A program made the translations under genes and the position numbers. Of a stretch of 30,633 bases of DNA, positions 6,987-15,230 are shown piece after piece. Positions within the stretch are counted from its first letter, which is position 1. Every line of letters starts with the position of its first letter. The DNA is from Anaerolineae bacterium (GTDB lineage: Bacteria > Chloroflexota > Anaerolineae > B4-G1 > SLSP01), in NCBI GenBank assembly GCA_016928755.1, contig JAFGKB010000072.1:1-30633 (forward strand). The letters run 5' to 3'. Below the pieces are notes generated by a model that ran no database searches, was not told the DNA's origin, and worked only from the letters and a program-made list of their open reading frames with translations.

Positions 6987-9116
6987 ATGGAAAAAACATC
7001 ATTAGCTGAACGTCGCGCCGCGTTGCTACAAGCCGGGGCGCAGGTTAGTCGTAATGTGATTTCAATTCTTGACCCGGATGAATTATTACAAAAAACAGTT
7101 GACATTATCTGTGAAGAATTCGGGTTTTATTATGCCGGCGTCTTTCTCCTGGATGAAGAGAAAGAGTGGGCGGTTTTACAATCAGGGCGTGGTGATGCTG
7201 GTGCGGCAATGGTTGCGGAGGGGCATAAGCTCCACGTCGGTGGCTTGTCAATGATTGGGGCGGCCACTGGCCGTAACCAGGCATTGATAGCTTTAGATGT
7301 AGGTGATGAACCAGTACACTTCAAAAACCCACATTTGCCCTTGACTCGTTCTGAGATGGCGTTGCCGCTCTCGGTGGGTTCTGAAGTTATCGGCGCGCTC
7401 ACTGTTCAAAGCATTGAAGAAGCGGCCTTCAGCGATGACGATATTACCGCATTGCAAGCAATGGCCGACCAATTGGCTATTGCTATCAATAACGCGCGTC
7501 TCTACTCCATGAACCGGATACTACTCTCGCAGACTACCCGCCGTGCCCGTTTGCTAGAAGCGTCTACCCAGGTAGCTAAAGGCATAACTTCAATTCTGGA
7601 CCTTGATGAACTATTACATGAGACCGTAGACGTTATTTGCGAGGCCTACGGCTTTTATTATGCCGGTGTTTTCTTGTTGGATGAGACCAATGAATGGGCT
7701 GTATTGCGTGCTGGTTATGGCGAGGCCGGTTCTCACATGGTGGAGTTAGGCCACCAATTGCGTATTGGTGGCCTCTCAATGATTGGTACTGCAATCGCCG
7801 AACGTCACGCGCGTATTGCTTTGGATGTGGGCGATGAACCCGTCCACTTCAAGAATCCCCATTTACCCCTAACCCGTTCTGAGATGGCATTGCCCCTTGT
7901 TGTTGGTAATAAAGTTATCGGTGCTGTTACCGTCCAGAGCGTCGAGGAATCTGCTTTCAGTGATGAGGATATCAGCTCATTACAGGCTATGGCCGACCAA
8001 TTGGCTATCGCCCTTGATAATGCCCGTTTGCTCCGTGAGCTAGAAGCGGCCCACTCTGAACTGGTACGAACTAAGACCTTTGAGGCTTTGGCTACTTCCA
8101 CAATTGAAGCTATTCACTGGATCGGCAATAAAGCCTTGCCCATGACCGCCAGTGTAGATCGCTTGTGCTCTGATCTGGAAGACCTGCAAGGTGTGGATGA
8201 GGAAATCAAAGCCTCAATGCGCGAGGACTTGGCTATGGTCCGTGATAACGCCCAGTTGATAGTCGCAGTTCAAGAGCACTTGATCGGGCCGGCTCGTGAC
8301 AACAAGCCGCTCCCTGCGATGATTGATGATGTTGTCAAAGACCTACTCGTAAAGATGGAAATCCCGTCTGATATTATCACCTATGAACCGGAAGCCTCCC
8401 TGCCACTTGCTGTGGCCGATACTACCCAACTCAGCCGGTCCTTGGGCTATATTTTACAGAATGCTTTGGATGCAACTGAGGGCCAGAAAGACCGTCAAAT
8501 TAAGGTCGTGGTTGAACCCAGAGAATCTAAAGGACTGTTATACGTAGCGATTAATATCACGAATAATGGGCCTAGCATTCCCGAATCAGAACTGGATAAA
8601 ATCTGGGCTGCTTTCTACACTACAAAAGGAGCCAAGCACGCCGGCCTGGGCCTTTCGGCCACATTACAGATTATGAAGCAATTGGATGGCCAGGTCGCTG
8701 TCAAGAATTTGTCTGATGGTGGTGTGGAGTTCGAGGTATTGGTTCCCGTCATTGATAGTAAGTATGTTGAGGCTACATTGCCGGTTGGGCAGTCAGTTCT
8801 CTTAATTGATGACGACGACTCCTGGAGCCGTTTCGTAAGCGCGACATTAATCGAGGCTGGTAATAAGGTAGATTGCTCTCTGGATACCAAAAACTACGCT
8901 AAGTATGATTGGGTTTTCGTGGATGATGCTTTGGAATCTGGTGATACAATGAAGGTCTTGTCAGCTCTATCCAAAGCGCAAGTCTCCGACAAAGTTTATG
9001 TTTGTGCTTCCAATATGCGAGTTGAGCGGGTGATGGACTTAATGCATTACGGGATTAAGGACGTCTTGCTTAAGCCCTACACGGTTGAAGCATTAGCCAA
9101 AATCTTCTCTGATTGA
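6987..9116 (+). CDS. Hybrid sensor protein GAF-GAF-kinase-REC with degenerate ATP lid
   Basis: The protein has 709 residues. Two GAF domains (about 11-175 and 185-345) are very similar to each other and to those of the kinase at 4025, sharing HFKNPHLPLTRSEMALPL. The His region is EAIHWIGNKA (His377). The HATPase part keeps an N box (LQNALDATE) and a G2-like AGLGLSA, but G1 reads TNNGPSIP: Asn526 replaces the Asp that normally contacts adenine. ATP binding may therefore be weak or lost, and the protein may act as a pseudokinase or phosphotransfer scaffold. A C-terminal receiver (about 605-709) has DDDD near its start, candidate phosphoacceptor Asp646 (VFVDD) and LLKPYT. The AAGGAGCG ribosome site fits ATG 6987. 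It is the last gene of the operon, followed by a strong terminator. Confidence 0.92.
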   Translation: MEKTSLAERRAALLQAGAQVSRNVISILDPDELLQKTVDIICEEFGFYYAGVFLLDEEKEWAVLQSGRGDAGAAMVAEGHKLHVGGLSMIGAATGRNQALIALDVGDEPVHFKNPHLPLTRSEMALPLSVGSEVIGALTVQSIEEAAFSDDDITALQAMADQLAIAINNARLYSMNRILLSQTTRRARLLEASTQVAKGITSILDLDELLHETVDVICEAYGFYYAGVFLLDETNEWAVLRAGYGEAGSHMVELGHQLRIGGLSMIGTAIAERHARIALDVGDEPVHFKNPHLPLTRSEMALPLVVGNKVIGAVTVQSVEESAFSDEDISSLQAMADQLAIALDNARLLRELEAAHSELVRTKTFEALATSTIEAIHWIGNKALPMTASVDRLCSDLEDLQGVDEEIKASMREDLAMVRDNAQLIVAVQEHLIGPARDNKPLPAMIDDVVKDLLVKMEIPSDIITYEPEASLPLAVADTTQLSRSLGYILQNALDATEGQKDRQIKVVVEPRESKGLLYVAINITNNGPSIPESELDKIWAAFYTTKGAKHAGLGLSATLQIMKQLDGQVAVKNLSDGGVEFEVLVPVIDSKYVEATLPVGQSVLLIDDDDSWSRFVSATLIEAGNKVDCSLDTKNYAKYDWVFVDDALESGDTMKVLSALSKAQVSDKVYVCASNMRVERVMDLMHYGIKDVLLKPYTVEALAKIFSD

Positions 9117-9142
9117 TACGCTATACATCGCCTATCAAAAAT

Positions 9143-9175
9143 AAAAAAGGGAGATTGTTAAAATCTCCCTTTTTT
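9143..9175. terminator. Bidirectional intrinsic terminator
   Basis: A6-GGGAGATT and AATCTCCC-T6 form a perfect 14-bp stem around a 5-nt loop between the convergent phosphorelay operon and the adenosine deaminase operon. Because one arm begins with six A and the other ends with six T, it can work in both directions. Confidence 0.9.
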
Positions 9176-9197
9176 ATGGAAATCTCTTACTGAGCTT

Positions 9198-10304
9198 TTA
9201 TGGCACCCTGTCTATAATCTCTTGTGCCCCGGTATAGGATGCTAATAACTCTCTAAACTGTTGCTTTAGATGGGGAAATTCTGCTTCGGGAATAAAAGCC
9301 GCATGGAGTGCATTGCTCAACGCCTGGTAAATGTGTACCTTAGGCAATCCGATAGCTGTAACTGCCACAACATACTCATCGGTCAGTGTCGTATCACTCA
9401 CGCTGGGATCATCGGTATTGATCGTAGTTCGTAGCCGCAAGCGGAAGAGATCGGCTAGGGGGTGGAGGGATAATCCTTTGACGGCCCCCGTCTGGAGATT
9501 GCTGGTAGGGCAAACCTCCAACGCCACTTTTCTCTCGTAAACCATCTGCACGACTTCAGAATTCTCTATCGAGCGGATCCCATGCCCGATACGTTCGGCT
9601 TTTAAGAACTCAATTGCACTGCGCACACTATCTGGCCCTACGGCTTCCCCGGCGTGCACTGTAATTTTTACCCCGGCTTTACTGGCCCGGCTAAAAGGTT
9701 CGGCGAACAAGTGTGCCGGATAGTGTATTTCATCGCCGGCCAAATCAATCCCGCGGACCATTGGGCCTAAGTAATTAATTGCCAGATCAACGATCTCATT
9801 GGCGATATTAATGTTTTCTTCGCGACCGATCTGTAAAATCAAGCAAGTGCGCGTACCGGTTTCTTCTTGGGCCTTTTCCGCAGCCTCAATCACCCATTCT
9901 ACAACATCTTGTAATGCGAAATTTTGAATGCGGGAGAGTGCAACCGGGTTAAACCGTAATTCCAAATAACGAATATTATCATTGGCCGCATCGCATATCG
10001 CTTCCCGTGTTACCCGTTGGACAGCTTCTTTAGAGGTATAAAAACGTCGTAATAACCGGAACTTCTCAAGAAAACGGTGAAAGTCAGGCGGGTCGTCGGT
10101 TACCTGAACATATGGACGTAATTGCTCTATATCGTAACTGGGGAGGTCAATCCCATGTTCTAGCGCGATTTCGGCCAATGTATCCAGGCGTAAAGAACCT
10201 TCTAAGTGGCGATGCAGATCAATTTTGGGTAAACTGTGTGCCCAATCCCAAATCTCTTTTTTTGTCGTCGGTTGTGCGACTGCTATTTCCAGGTTTCTCA
10301 GCAT
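9198..10304 (-). CDS. add: Adenosine deaminase family protein
   Basis: The 368-residue protein belongs to the zinc-dependent adenosine/adenine deaminase family, which hydrolyses adenosine to inosine and ammonia. All metal and catalytic motifs are present: HRHLEGS (His31, His33), VHAGE (His217, Glu220), RIGHG (His241), CPTSN and NTDDP (Asp298, Asp299). The length matches the family. The frame is open 16 codons further up, but ATG 10304 has AAAGGAG 8 nt before it, overlapping the stop of the upstream kinase gene, so this start is preferred. Only 5 nt separate the genes, so it is co-transcribed with the multi-GAF kinase and probably translationally coupled. Whether the substrate is adenosine, adenine or a modified nucleoside cannot be decided here. 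A purine deaminase at the end of a KaiC/GAF signalling operon is unusual. Confidence 0.9.
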   Translation of the reverse strand: MLRNLEIAVAQPTTKKEIWDWAHSLPKIDLHRHLEGSLRLDTLAEIALEHGIDLPSYDIEQLRPYVQVTDDPPDFHRFLEKFRLLRRFYTSKEAVQRVTREAICDAANDNIRYLELRFNPVALSRIQNFALQDVVEWVIEAAEKAQEETGTRTCLILQIGREENINIANEIVDLAINYLGPMVRGIDLAGDEIHYPAHLFAEPFSRASKAGVKITVHAGEAVGPDSVRSAIEFLKAERIGHGIRSIENSEVVQMVYERKVALEVCPTSNLQTGAVKGLSLHPLADLFRLRLRTTINTDDPSVSDTTLTDEYVVAVTAIGLPKVHIYQALSNALHAAFIPEAEFPHLKQQFRELLASYTGAQEIIDRVP

Positions 10305-10309
10305 TGGAC

Positions 10310-13174
10310 TTACTCCTTTCGGCTTGTTTGCCAAGAGGGCTGTGATTCGCAAGCTATAGAGGGAGTTGTGCCGGGTAAAAGCACATGGAAAGTGCTCCCT
10401 TGGCCTACTTCACTTTCGGCCCAAACCATACCTTTATGAGCCTCGGCTATGCGGCGCACAACAGCTAATCCTATCCCTAATCCCCCAAAACGCCGGGTGG
10501 GCGAACTATCTACTTGATAAAAAGTCTCGAAAATATTCTTCAATTGGTTCCTCGGTATACCTATCCCCTGATCTCTAAATGTTAAGTGAACCAATGTCTG
10601 TTCGGTCTTTACTCCAATCCAGATATTTCCACCATCAGGGCTGAATTTAATAGCATTATCCAATATATTCGAACATAATTGTATCAGACGTTCTTGATCC
10701 CCATAGATCTTTAAATCCGGTACTATAGCCTGCAATTGTATTATAATGCTTTTCTGCGCGGCTTCTTCCTGGTGAATTTCCAATACCTTATCGAGTAATG
10801 CTTGCACAACTACTGGTTCATGGTTGAGTTCTGCTGCTGCATATTCATCAACGGCCACAATCTCATTAACAATCTTAATAACTTCCTCCGTCTTTCGTGT
10901 GATAAGTTCCATGATTTGTTGACTTTCAGGGGCTGATATGGAAACCGCCTGGTCGCCAAGCAGATCAATATAGCCCTTAATATAGGTTAGCGGAGTGCGT
11001 AGTTCATGCGATATATTCTGGACTATCGTATCTTTGGTATTAGTTAGCTCTTTCAACTCCTCATATGCATGATTTAAAGATCGGTTATGTTGGGCCAAAT
11101 GCTCATAAAGCCGGGCCTTTTCTATGGCCACCGAGGCTTGTGATGCTGCCCCGGCAATCAAACGCTCATCATCCCCACTGAAATTATGTGGGTTGTGGCT
11201 TGTTAGTACAAGAACACCGATAATTTCTTCCTGCGAGGATAATAATAGCACCATTATTAATGAACGCACGCTGGCATTAAACTCAAAGGGGAATGATTCT
11301 GCTTGCATATCGGTGATATGAATTGGACGGTTCTTTTGGGGTAAGGTATCTATATTTTTATATTCTTTAGGTAACTTAATACACTTTTGCCAGTGTGTGG
11401 ATTCCCCCACTGCGGCGCGTACTGTGAGTAGCTTCTTATTCTTATCCAATAAAGCTATAAAGCAAGCATCCGGTTCTAAAGCTGCGTAGACTGAGGATGT
11501 AATCCCTTGCAATACCGCTTCAAGTTTCATCGGTTGTGCTATAGCCCGTGTAACTTCATACAACGCTGCTAACTCAGTAAGCTGGCGCTTCATCTGCGTA
11601 TAAAGCTCTCCATTTTCCAGGATAACCGCCAACTGGTTCGCCAGCGTGCTCATTGTCTCAACATCCATAGCATCAAAGATATAGGGATCGATACTGAATA
11701 GGTCAAGTACCCCATTTACCTTTTCCCCATTCAGTAGAGGAACAGCTATCTCGGCTTGGGCATGTTCTGCAACCCAGGGTGGTGCCTCACAACGCTCATC
11801 ATCCTCAATATTATTGGCCAGTAAAGGTCGCTTCTCTTGGGCTGCCAAGATAGGTAACCCGCGTTTAATGATCACATTCGACGTGACGGGGTCACCACCA
11901 CTGGATGCTTTCAGTGTAAGCGGTGTCCCCATATACAGTGAGACATTAAAAAGTCCGAAGCCTTGTTGTATCAGGCTCACAATGCGCACCAGTAGAGTTT
12001 CATGGCGTAGTTTTTCCACCGCGGCTTGGCTAATTCTATTGACTAACATTAGGTAGGTCGCCTTGCGACGCTCTTGAGCGTAAAGCCGGAGCCGCTCAAG
12101 TGCCAAAGCAGCCTGGTCAGCTAATAATTGGAGTGAACTATAAGTTTGTTGATCGAGTTCCGTTTCCGTTTGATAACCCAGTAAAATAGCACCATTTGCG
12201 TTCTTCTGGACCATCGGCATAGCAATAATAAATTCTATATTACTGAGATATTCGCCCTCTGGGTTTACCGCTCTTTGTAGGATGTGCTTTTGCTTGACAG
12301 CTTCGGCTGCGAGGGAATTACGATGGGGCGCTGTGCATAGGGGTCTTCGTGAGCCATTTTCATGCAGTGCCATTCCCAATGTCATACGATTGCTTGTGGC
12401 TGCATAAAAATCTACTTCGACAACCGTCGCTTGTGATAATTTCAAGGCTGCCTGGGTCAGGTATTCTAGCATATCCGGTAAGTCATTCGTCCCGGCCATA
12501 TGTACTAAAGTATCTCGGAGTAGGGCCATATCCTCTGCCCGCCGCCGTTCCGCTGATAGATGTAACTCAGTAATGCGCAGTCGTTCGTGTTCCTGTTCGT
12601 AAAGACGCGCATTGTCTACCGCTACGCCGATCTGATTCCCAATCGCAATCAGTAGCGCGACTTCATCTTGGGTAAAACGCCGGGGTTGGTAGCTCATTGC
12701 ACTAAGGACCCCTAGTACCCGGCCCCGCGCACGCATGGGGGCCATAATCATAGCCTTGACCGGTTCGTCACGGAATGCATCCACAATAATTCGTCGATCT
12801 TGGTCCACGTTAGCTGTGGCTACTGGCTTCCCGGTGCGGATTACAATGCCACTCATGCCCTTATCGGCGGGGACGCAGATTCCTTCTTGGACAAAGTTAT
12901 GTACCTGCCAGCCTTGTTGGGCGCGGAACTGTAACATATTTGTTTGTTCGTTAAGGAGTGTGATAGCCCCGGCTTTAACCTCTAGCGTTGCTAATGTCTG
13001 TTCTAAAGCCTTATGTAATACGGCATCTACTGATAGTTGCGTGCTTACTGCCTCAGCCATTACACTGAGGGCATTTAAGGCCCGGTCACGCTGTTGTACT
13101 GCTTGTTCAATAGTACTCGGTTCCCCAAGGGCTTGATAAGATTCCTCATCAGCAAGTTGGAGGTTTAAATTCAT
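10310..13174 (-). CDS. Multi-GAF sensor histidine kinase
   Basis: The protein has 954 residues and no membrane segment. Four GAF or GAF-like modules can be traced (about 30-195, 215-365, 375-530, 540-695). The first and third are clearest; the second and fourth are divergent. They are followed by a classical HisKA with ISHELRTPL (His723) and an HATPase domain with N box CSNILDNAIKFS, G1 DQGIGIP, F box FETFYQV and G2 GGLGIGLAV, so it should be an active kinase, unlike the second kinase at 6987. No receiver or DNA-binding output is attached. The ATG overlaps the stop of the small membrane protein gene by 4 nt (ATGA), implying translational coupling. The membrane partners next door could localise it or provide its signal. 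Its partner regulator may be encoded elsewhere or be the REC at 6530. Confidence 0.93.
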   Translation of the reverse strand: MNLNLQLADEESYQALGEPSTIEQAVQQRDRALNALSVMAEAVSTQLSVDAVLHKALEQTLATLEVKAGAITLLNEQTNMLQFRAQQGWQVHNFVQEGICVPADKGMSGIVIRTGKPVATANVDQDRRIIVDAFRDEPVKAMIMAPMRARGRVLGVLSAMSYQPRRFTQDEVALLIAIGNQIGVAVDNARLYEQEHERLRITELHLSAERRRAEDMALLRDTLVHMAGTNDLPDMLEYLTQAALKLSQATVVEVDFYAATSNRMTLGMALHENGSRRPLCTAPHRNSLAAEAVKQKHILQRAVNPEGEYLSNIEFIIAMPMVQKNANGAILLGYQTETELDQQTYSSLQLLADQAALALERLRLYAQERRKATYLMLVNRISQAAVEKLRHETLLVRIVSLIQQGFGLFNVSLYMGTPLTLKASSGGDPVTSNVIIKRGLPILAAQEKRPLLANNIEDDERCEAPPWVAEHAQAEIAVPLLNGEKVNGVLDLFSIDPYIFDAMDVETMSTLANQLAVILENGELYTQMKRQLTELAALYEVTRAIAQPMKLEAVLQGITSSVYAALEPDACFIALLDKNKKLLTVRAAVGESTHWQKCIKLPKEYKNIDTLPQKNRPIHITDMQAESFPFEFNASVRSLIMVLLLSSQEEIIGVLVLTSHNPHNFSGDDERLIAGAASQASVAIEKARLYEHLAQHNRSLNHAYEELKELTNTKDTIVQNISHELRTPLTYIKGYIDLLGDQAVSISAPESQQIMELITRKTEEVIKIVNEIVAVDEYAAAELNHEPVVVQALLDKVLEIHQEEAAQKSIIIQLQAIVPDLKIYGDQERLIQLCSNILDNAIKFSPDGGNIWIGVKTEQTLVHLTFRDQGIGIPRNQLKNIFETFYQVDSSPTRRFGGLGIGLAVVRRIAEAHKGMVWAESEVGQGSTFHVLLPGTTPSIACESQPSWQTSRKE

Positions 13175-13506
13175 TGTTCACTTACTATCCAACCCCAGTA
13201 AATAAATACGATAACCACATCAATCATAATGCCTAGAGCTACTGGAATGTAAAAGGCAAATAACGCAAATAACGGTGTTAAGAGTGCTGTTGGACGGCCG
13301 GCTAATGCGGCATTACACTGTAGAATATAACTGATGGTTCCAATGAAGATTAAGAGCGTCCCTACATTAAACCACTGGTAATAGGGAGGCATCCGGGTTA
13401 CTTCCCCCATACGTTGGCTAAATCTATGAAATAGCCAACTTATATATACTATAGCCAGAAATAATCCGGCTCCTAAATTGGTAAACAAAATCTCGACATT
13501 GCTCAT
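13171..13506 (-). CDS. Small membrane protein A of KaiC operon
   Basis: The 111-residue protein has about three hydrophobic segments: residues 9-27, 47-67 and 77-107 (the last long enough for one or two passes). The family is not recognised. Charged residues cluster after the first segment (HRFSQRMGEVTR), suggesting a cytoplasmic loop. It overlaps both neighbours by 4 nt (ATGA at 13503-13506 and 13171-13174), so it is tightly coupled to the other small membrane protein and to the multi-GAF kinase. This gene order suggests that the two small proteins form a membrane complex serving the kinase or the KaiC-like ATPase; that is an inference. Confidence 0.85.
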   Translation of the reverse strand: MSNVEILFTNLGAGLFLAIVYISWLFHRFSQRMGEVTRMPPYYQWFNVGTLLIFIGTISYILQCNAALAGRPTALLTPLFALFAFYIPVALGIMIDVVIVFIYWGWIVSEQ

Positions 13507-13817
13507 TGATTTGAGCCTCCCATCATACGTTCATGAAGGAAATTACTCAATATCACTAGAATTATCCCCGAAATAGCCAGGAGTATGCCAGCTACTGGAT
13601 CCCCCATCATATTAGGCCAGGCGTCATCTACTGGAATTCTTAACAGATATCGCACACCGCTGATCCCGGTGCAAACAATTGTCACCAGGTATAGTTGGTA
13701 TCCGGTGCGTTTCCCTGATGTGTGTTCAAAAAAGCGCGCGATACCTAATAGGAATAATTCCAAGATAATTATTCCTGCCCAGATAATCGCTGCCAGGATA
13801 AGGTGTATTGTCATCAT
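13503..13817 (-). CDS. Small membrane protein B of KaiC operon
   Basis: The 104-residue protein has about three hydrophobic segments (5-27, 43-58 and 75-93) and a basic, Met-rich end (HERMMGG). I do not recognise the family. It begins with ATGATG 8 nt after the KaiC-like stop, with no clear Shine-Dalgarno site, so translation probably depends on coupling to the KaiC-like gene. Its stop overlaps the start of the next membrane gene. Its size and topology resemble protein A, and the pair may be distant homologues or subunits of one complex. Confidence 0.85.
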   Translation of the reverse strand: MMTIHLILAAIIWAGIIILELFLLGIARFFEHTSGKRTGYQLYLVTIVCTGISGVRYLLRIPVDDAWPNMMGDPVAGILLAISGIILVILSNFLHERMMGGSNQ

Positions 13818-13825
13818 AGGGATAT

Positions 13826-14596
13826 TTACCGTTTTACAAAGGCCTTAATAAAGGACTCTGCCATTCGCGTCGGGGCACCACTGAGTATGCCCTCTTGTCC
13901 CTCGAATGGTTTGCCGACTTCCATACCCTGTGCCCCAATATCAAATTGGAAGATGCGTGTATCGTGGGCACTGCCGCGTATCTTCATTACAATAATGGCG
14001 CGGTTTACGGTGCTATCAATCTCCACATAACGTAGTGTGATATATGAATCCACTACAAAAGAAAGACCCGAATCTAATTCTTCCTCTGTGTCACTTTCTC
14101 CCCATAAGTAGGAACTCTCACGAGTTAACATCGTTGTCAGCCCTTTGCGTTTCAGCGAATTCAAGAAGCTGTAGATCAAATTTCGCAGTACTACCGGGTC
14201 TTCGCTCATCCGTTCAAACTGTGAGATACTATCCACCAAAATGCGCTTGGCGTGAATCGCATCAATCATTTTCTCTATCGTGCCGTTGACCCGTTCCAGG
14301 TCGGCTTTGCTTACCTCCGGGCTACTCATTATGACCCGTAGCAGTCCCTCGCGTTCCAATTTCTTGAAATCCCAGCCATAGGTGGCTGCATCTCGGTAAT
14401 ACTGTTGGGGGAATTCCTCGAAAGTGAGAATAATACCAGGTTCCCCTTTTTGCGTACCTTCGTAGATAAACTGCATGCCTAAGGTGCTCTTTCCGCAACC
14501 GGGGGCACCTTCCACCAAGTTTGATGTCTGGGGTAATAGACCGCCATTCAACATTTTGTCTAACCCTGGAACACCTGTGTTTACGCGCTGGTTCAT
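13826..14596 (-). CDS. Single-domain KaiC-like (RecA/RAD55 family) ATPase
   Basis: The 256-residue protein is one KaiC module: RVNTGVPGLDKMLNGGL at the start, Walker A GAPGCGKST (Lys36), the paired catalytic Glu60-Glu61 in LTFEE, Walker B RILVDSISQF (Asp122), and the C-terminal PFEGQEGILSGAPTR tail typical of the family. It has a single module, whereas cyanobacterial clock KaiC has two, and no kaiA or kaiB is nearby. Single-domain KaiC homologues are common in archaea and Chloroflexota and have been proposed as signalling switches (Makarova and colleagues). An AGGGAGG site 8 nt upstream supports ATG 14596. Lying between a winged-helix regulator and a membrane/kinase set, it is a candidate ATP-driven switch for this operon rather than a clock. 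Confidence 0.93.
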   Translation of the reverse strand: MNQRVNTGVPGLDKMLNGGLLPQTSNLVEGAPGCGKSTLGMQFIYEGTQKGEPGIILTFEEFPQQYYRDAATYGWDFKKLEREGLLRVIMSSPEVSKADLERVNGTIEKMIDAIHAKRILVDSISQFERMSEDPVVLRNLIYSFLNSLKRKGLTTMLTRESSYLWGESDTEEELDSGLSFVVDSYITLRYVEIDSTVNRAIIVMKIRGSAHDTRIFQFDIGAQGMEVGKPFEGQEGILSGAPTRMAESFIKAFVKR

Positions 14597-14651
14597 CAGT
14601 TATTCCTCCCTTATTGTTGCTTGCGAAATCATTATATTTTCTACCCCTGCC

Positions 14652-15029
14652 CTACGCTTTCATCCCTTTGAGTAAATGGAAAATAATCTTGGGGCGAAAT
14701 TTAGGGTCGTTACTGGCTTGAATAAAATCTGCTATTTGTTGGCGAACTTTGGGGTCAGAACTGAGGGCGTAAACGGCCATCCTTCCTACTTTGTTCTCTT
14801 CCAGTAATCCATGTGTCGCTAACTCGGCAAGTTCGCCTTGTACCGCACCGGGGGAGCGGCCTGTATACCGGGCGATGTTTTCGACGCTATCTATAGTATG
14901 TGGATTCTCATAGAAAAAGCGTATTAAATCCCACTTAACAAACGAATCCACATTATCCTTGATAAAAACTATCAAGTCTTCTTGCATATCGTCCATCATT
15001 CGAGCTATCAAGTCGTTTTTTGTGTTCAT
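14652..15029 (-). CDS. Winged-helix transcriptional regulator
   Basis: The 125-residue protein has a helix-turn-helix core at about 35-100: DLIRFFYENPHTIDSVENIA, then a recognition helix around SPGAVQGELAELATHGLL and a wing (EENKVGRMAVYAL). This ArsR/MarR-like winged-helix fold often precedes KaiC-like genes. A GGGGAGG site fits ATG 15029. It is the first gene of the minus-strand operon and is followed after 55 nt by the KaiC-like gene. Upstream lie a TATAAT (15066-15071) and three GTACTCYTTYAAG copies, one covering the -35 position, so autoregulation is likely; that is an inference. No cysteine or obvious ligand pocket is visible. Confidence 0.85.
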   Translation of the reverse strand: MNTKNDLIARMMDDMQEDLIVFIKDNVDSFVKWDLIRFFYENPHTIDSVENIARYTGRSPGAVQGELAELATHGLLEENKVGRMAVYALSSDPKVRQQIADFIQASNDPKFRPKIIFHLLKGMKA

Positions 15030-15065
15030 TCATTTCCTCCCCGCCAGAGGTTATTGGTTATAGAG

Positions 15066-15094
15066 ATTATATAGCTAGTGACCAGTACTCTTTT
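15066..15094 (-). promoter_or_regulatory. Promoter of winged-helix/KaiC operon with motif over -35
   Basis: On the minus strand TATAAT (15066-15071) lies 37 nt before the ATG. The hexamer 17 nt upstream (15089-15094, AAAAGA) is not a consensus -35 and is covered by a copy of the GTACTCYTTYAAG motif (15085-15097). This is what would be expected of an activator- or repressor-controlled promoter. Confidence 0.5.
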
Positions 15095-15191
15095 AAGTAC
15101 TCGTACTCTTTCAAGTTTTAGATGACGGGTCAAAGATAGACTACATATGTAATCAAATTTACCCATCAATTATATCTTGAAGGAGTACGAG
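15085..15191. repeat. Two direct and one inverted copies of GTACTCYTTYAAG within a long imperfect palindrome
   Basis: Direct copies lie at 15085-15097 and 15103-15115, an 18-nt period. An inverted copy lies at 15176-15188. The outer arms 15100-15115 and 15176-15191 match over 16 nt with one mismatch. Inner arms GATGACGGGT (15121-15130) and ACCCATC (15161-15167) also pair, with a 2-nt bulge. The element lies between the end of secA and the winged-helix gene. It could be an operator cluster, a folded RNA 3' end for secA, or a small mobile palindrome. Confidence 0.7.
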
Positions 15192-15230
15192 TGATATAAC
15201 ATAAAGGACACGTCATAAATCTATTATAGT

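Noticed and set aside
13826..14596. Circadian clock KaiC
   Set aside because: There is only one KaiC module, and no KaiA or KaiB gene is nearby; clock function is not supported.
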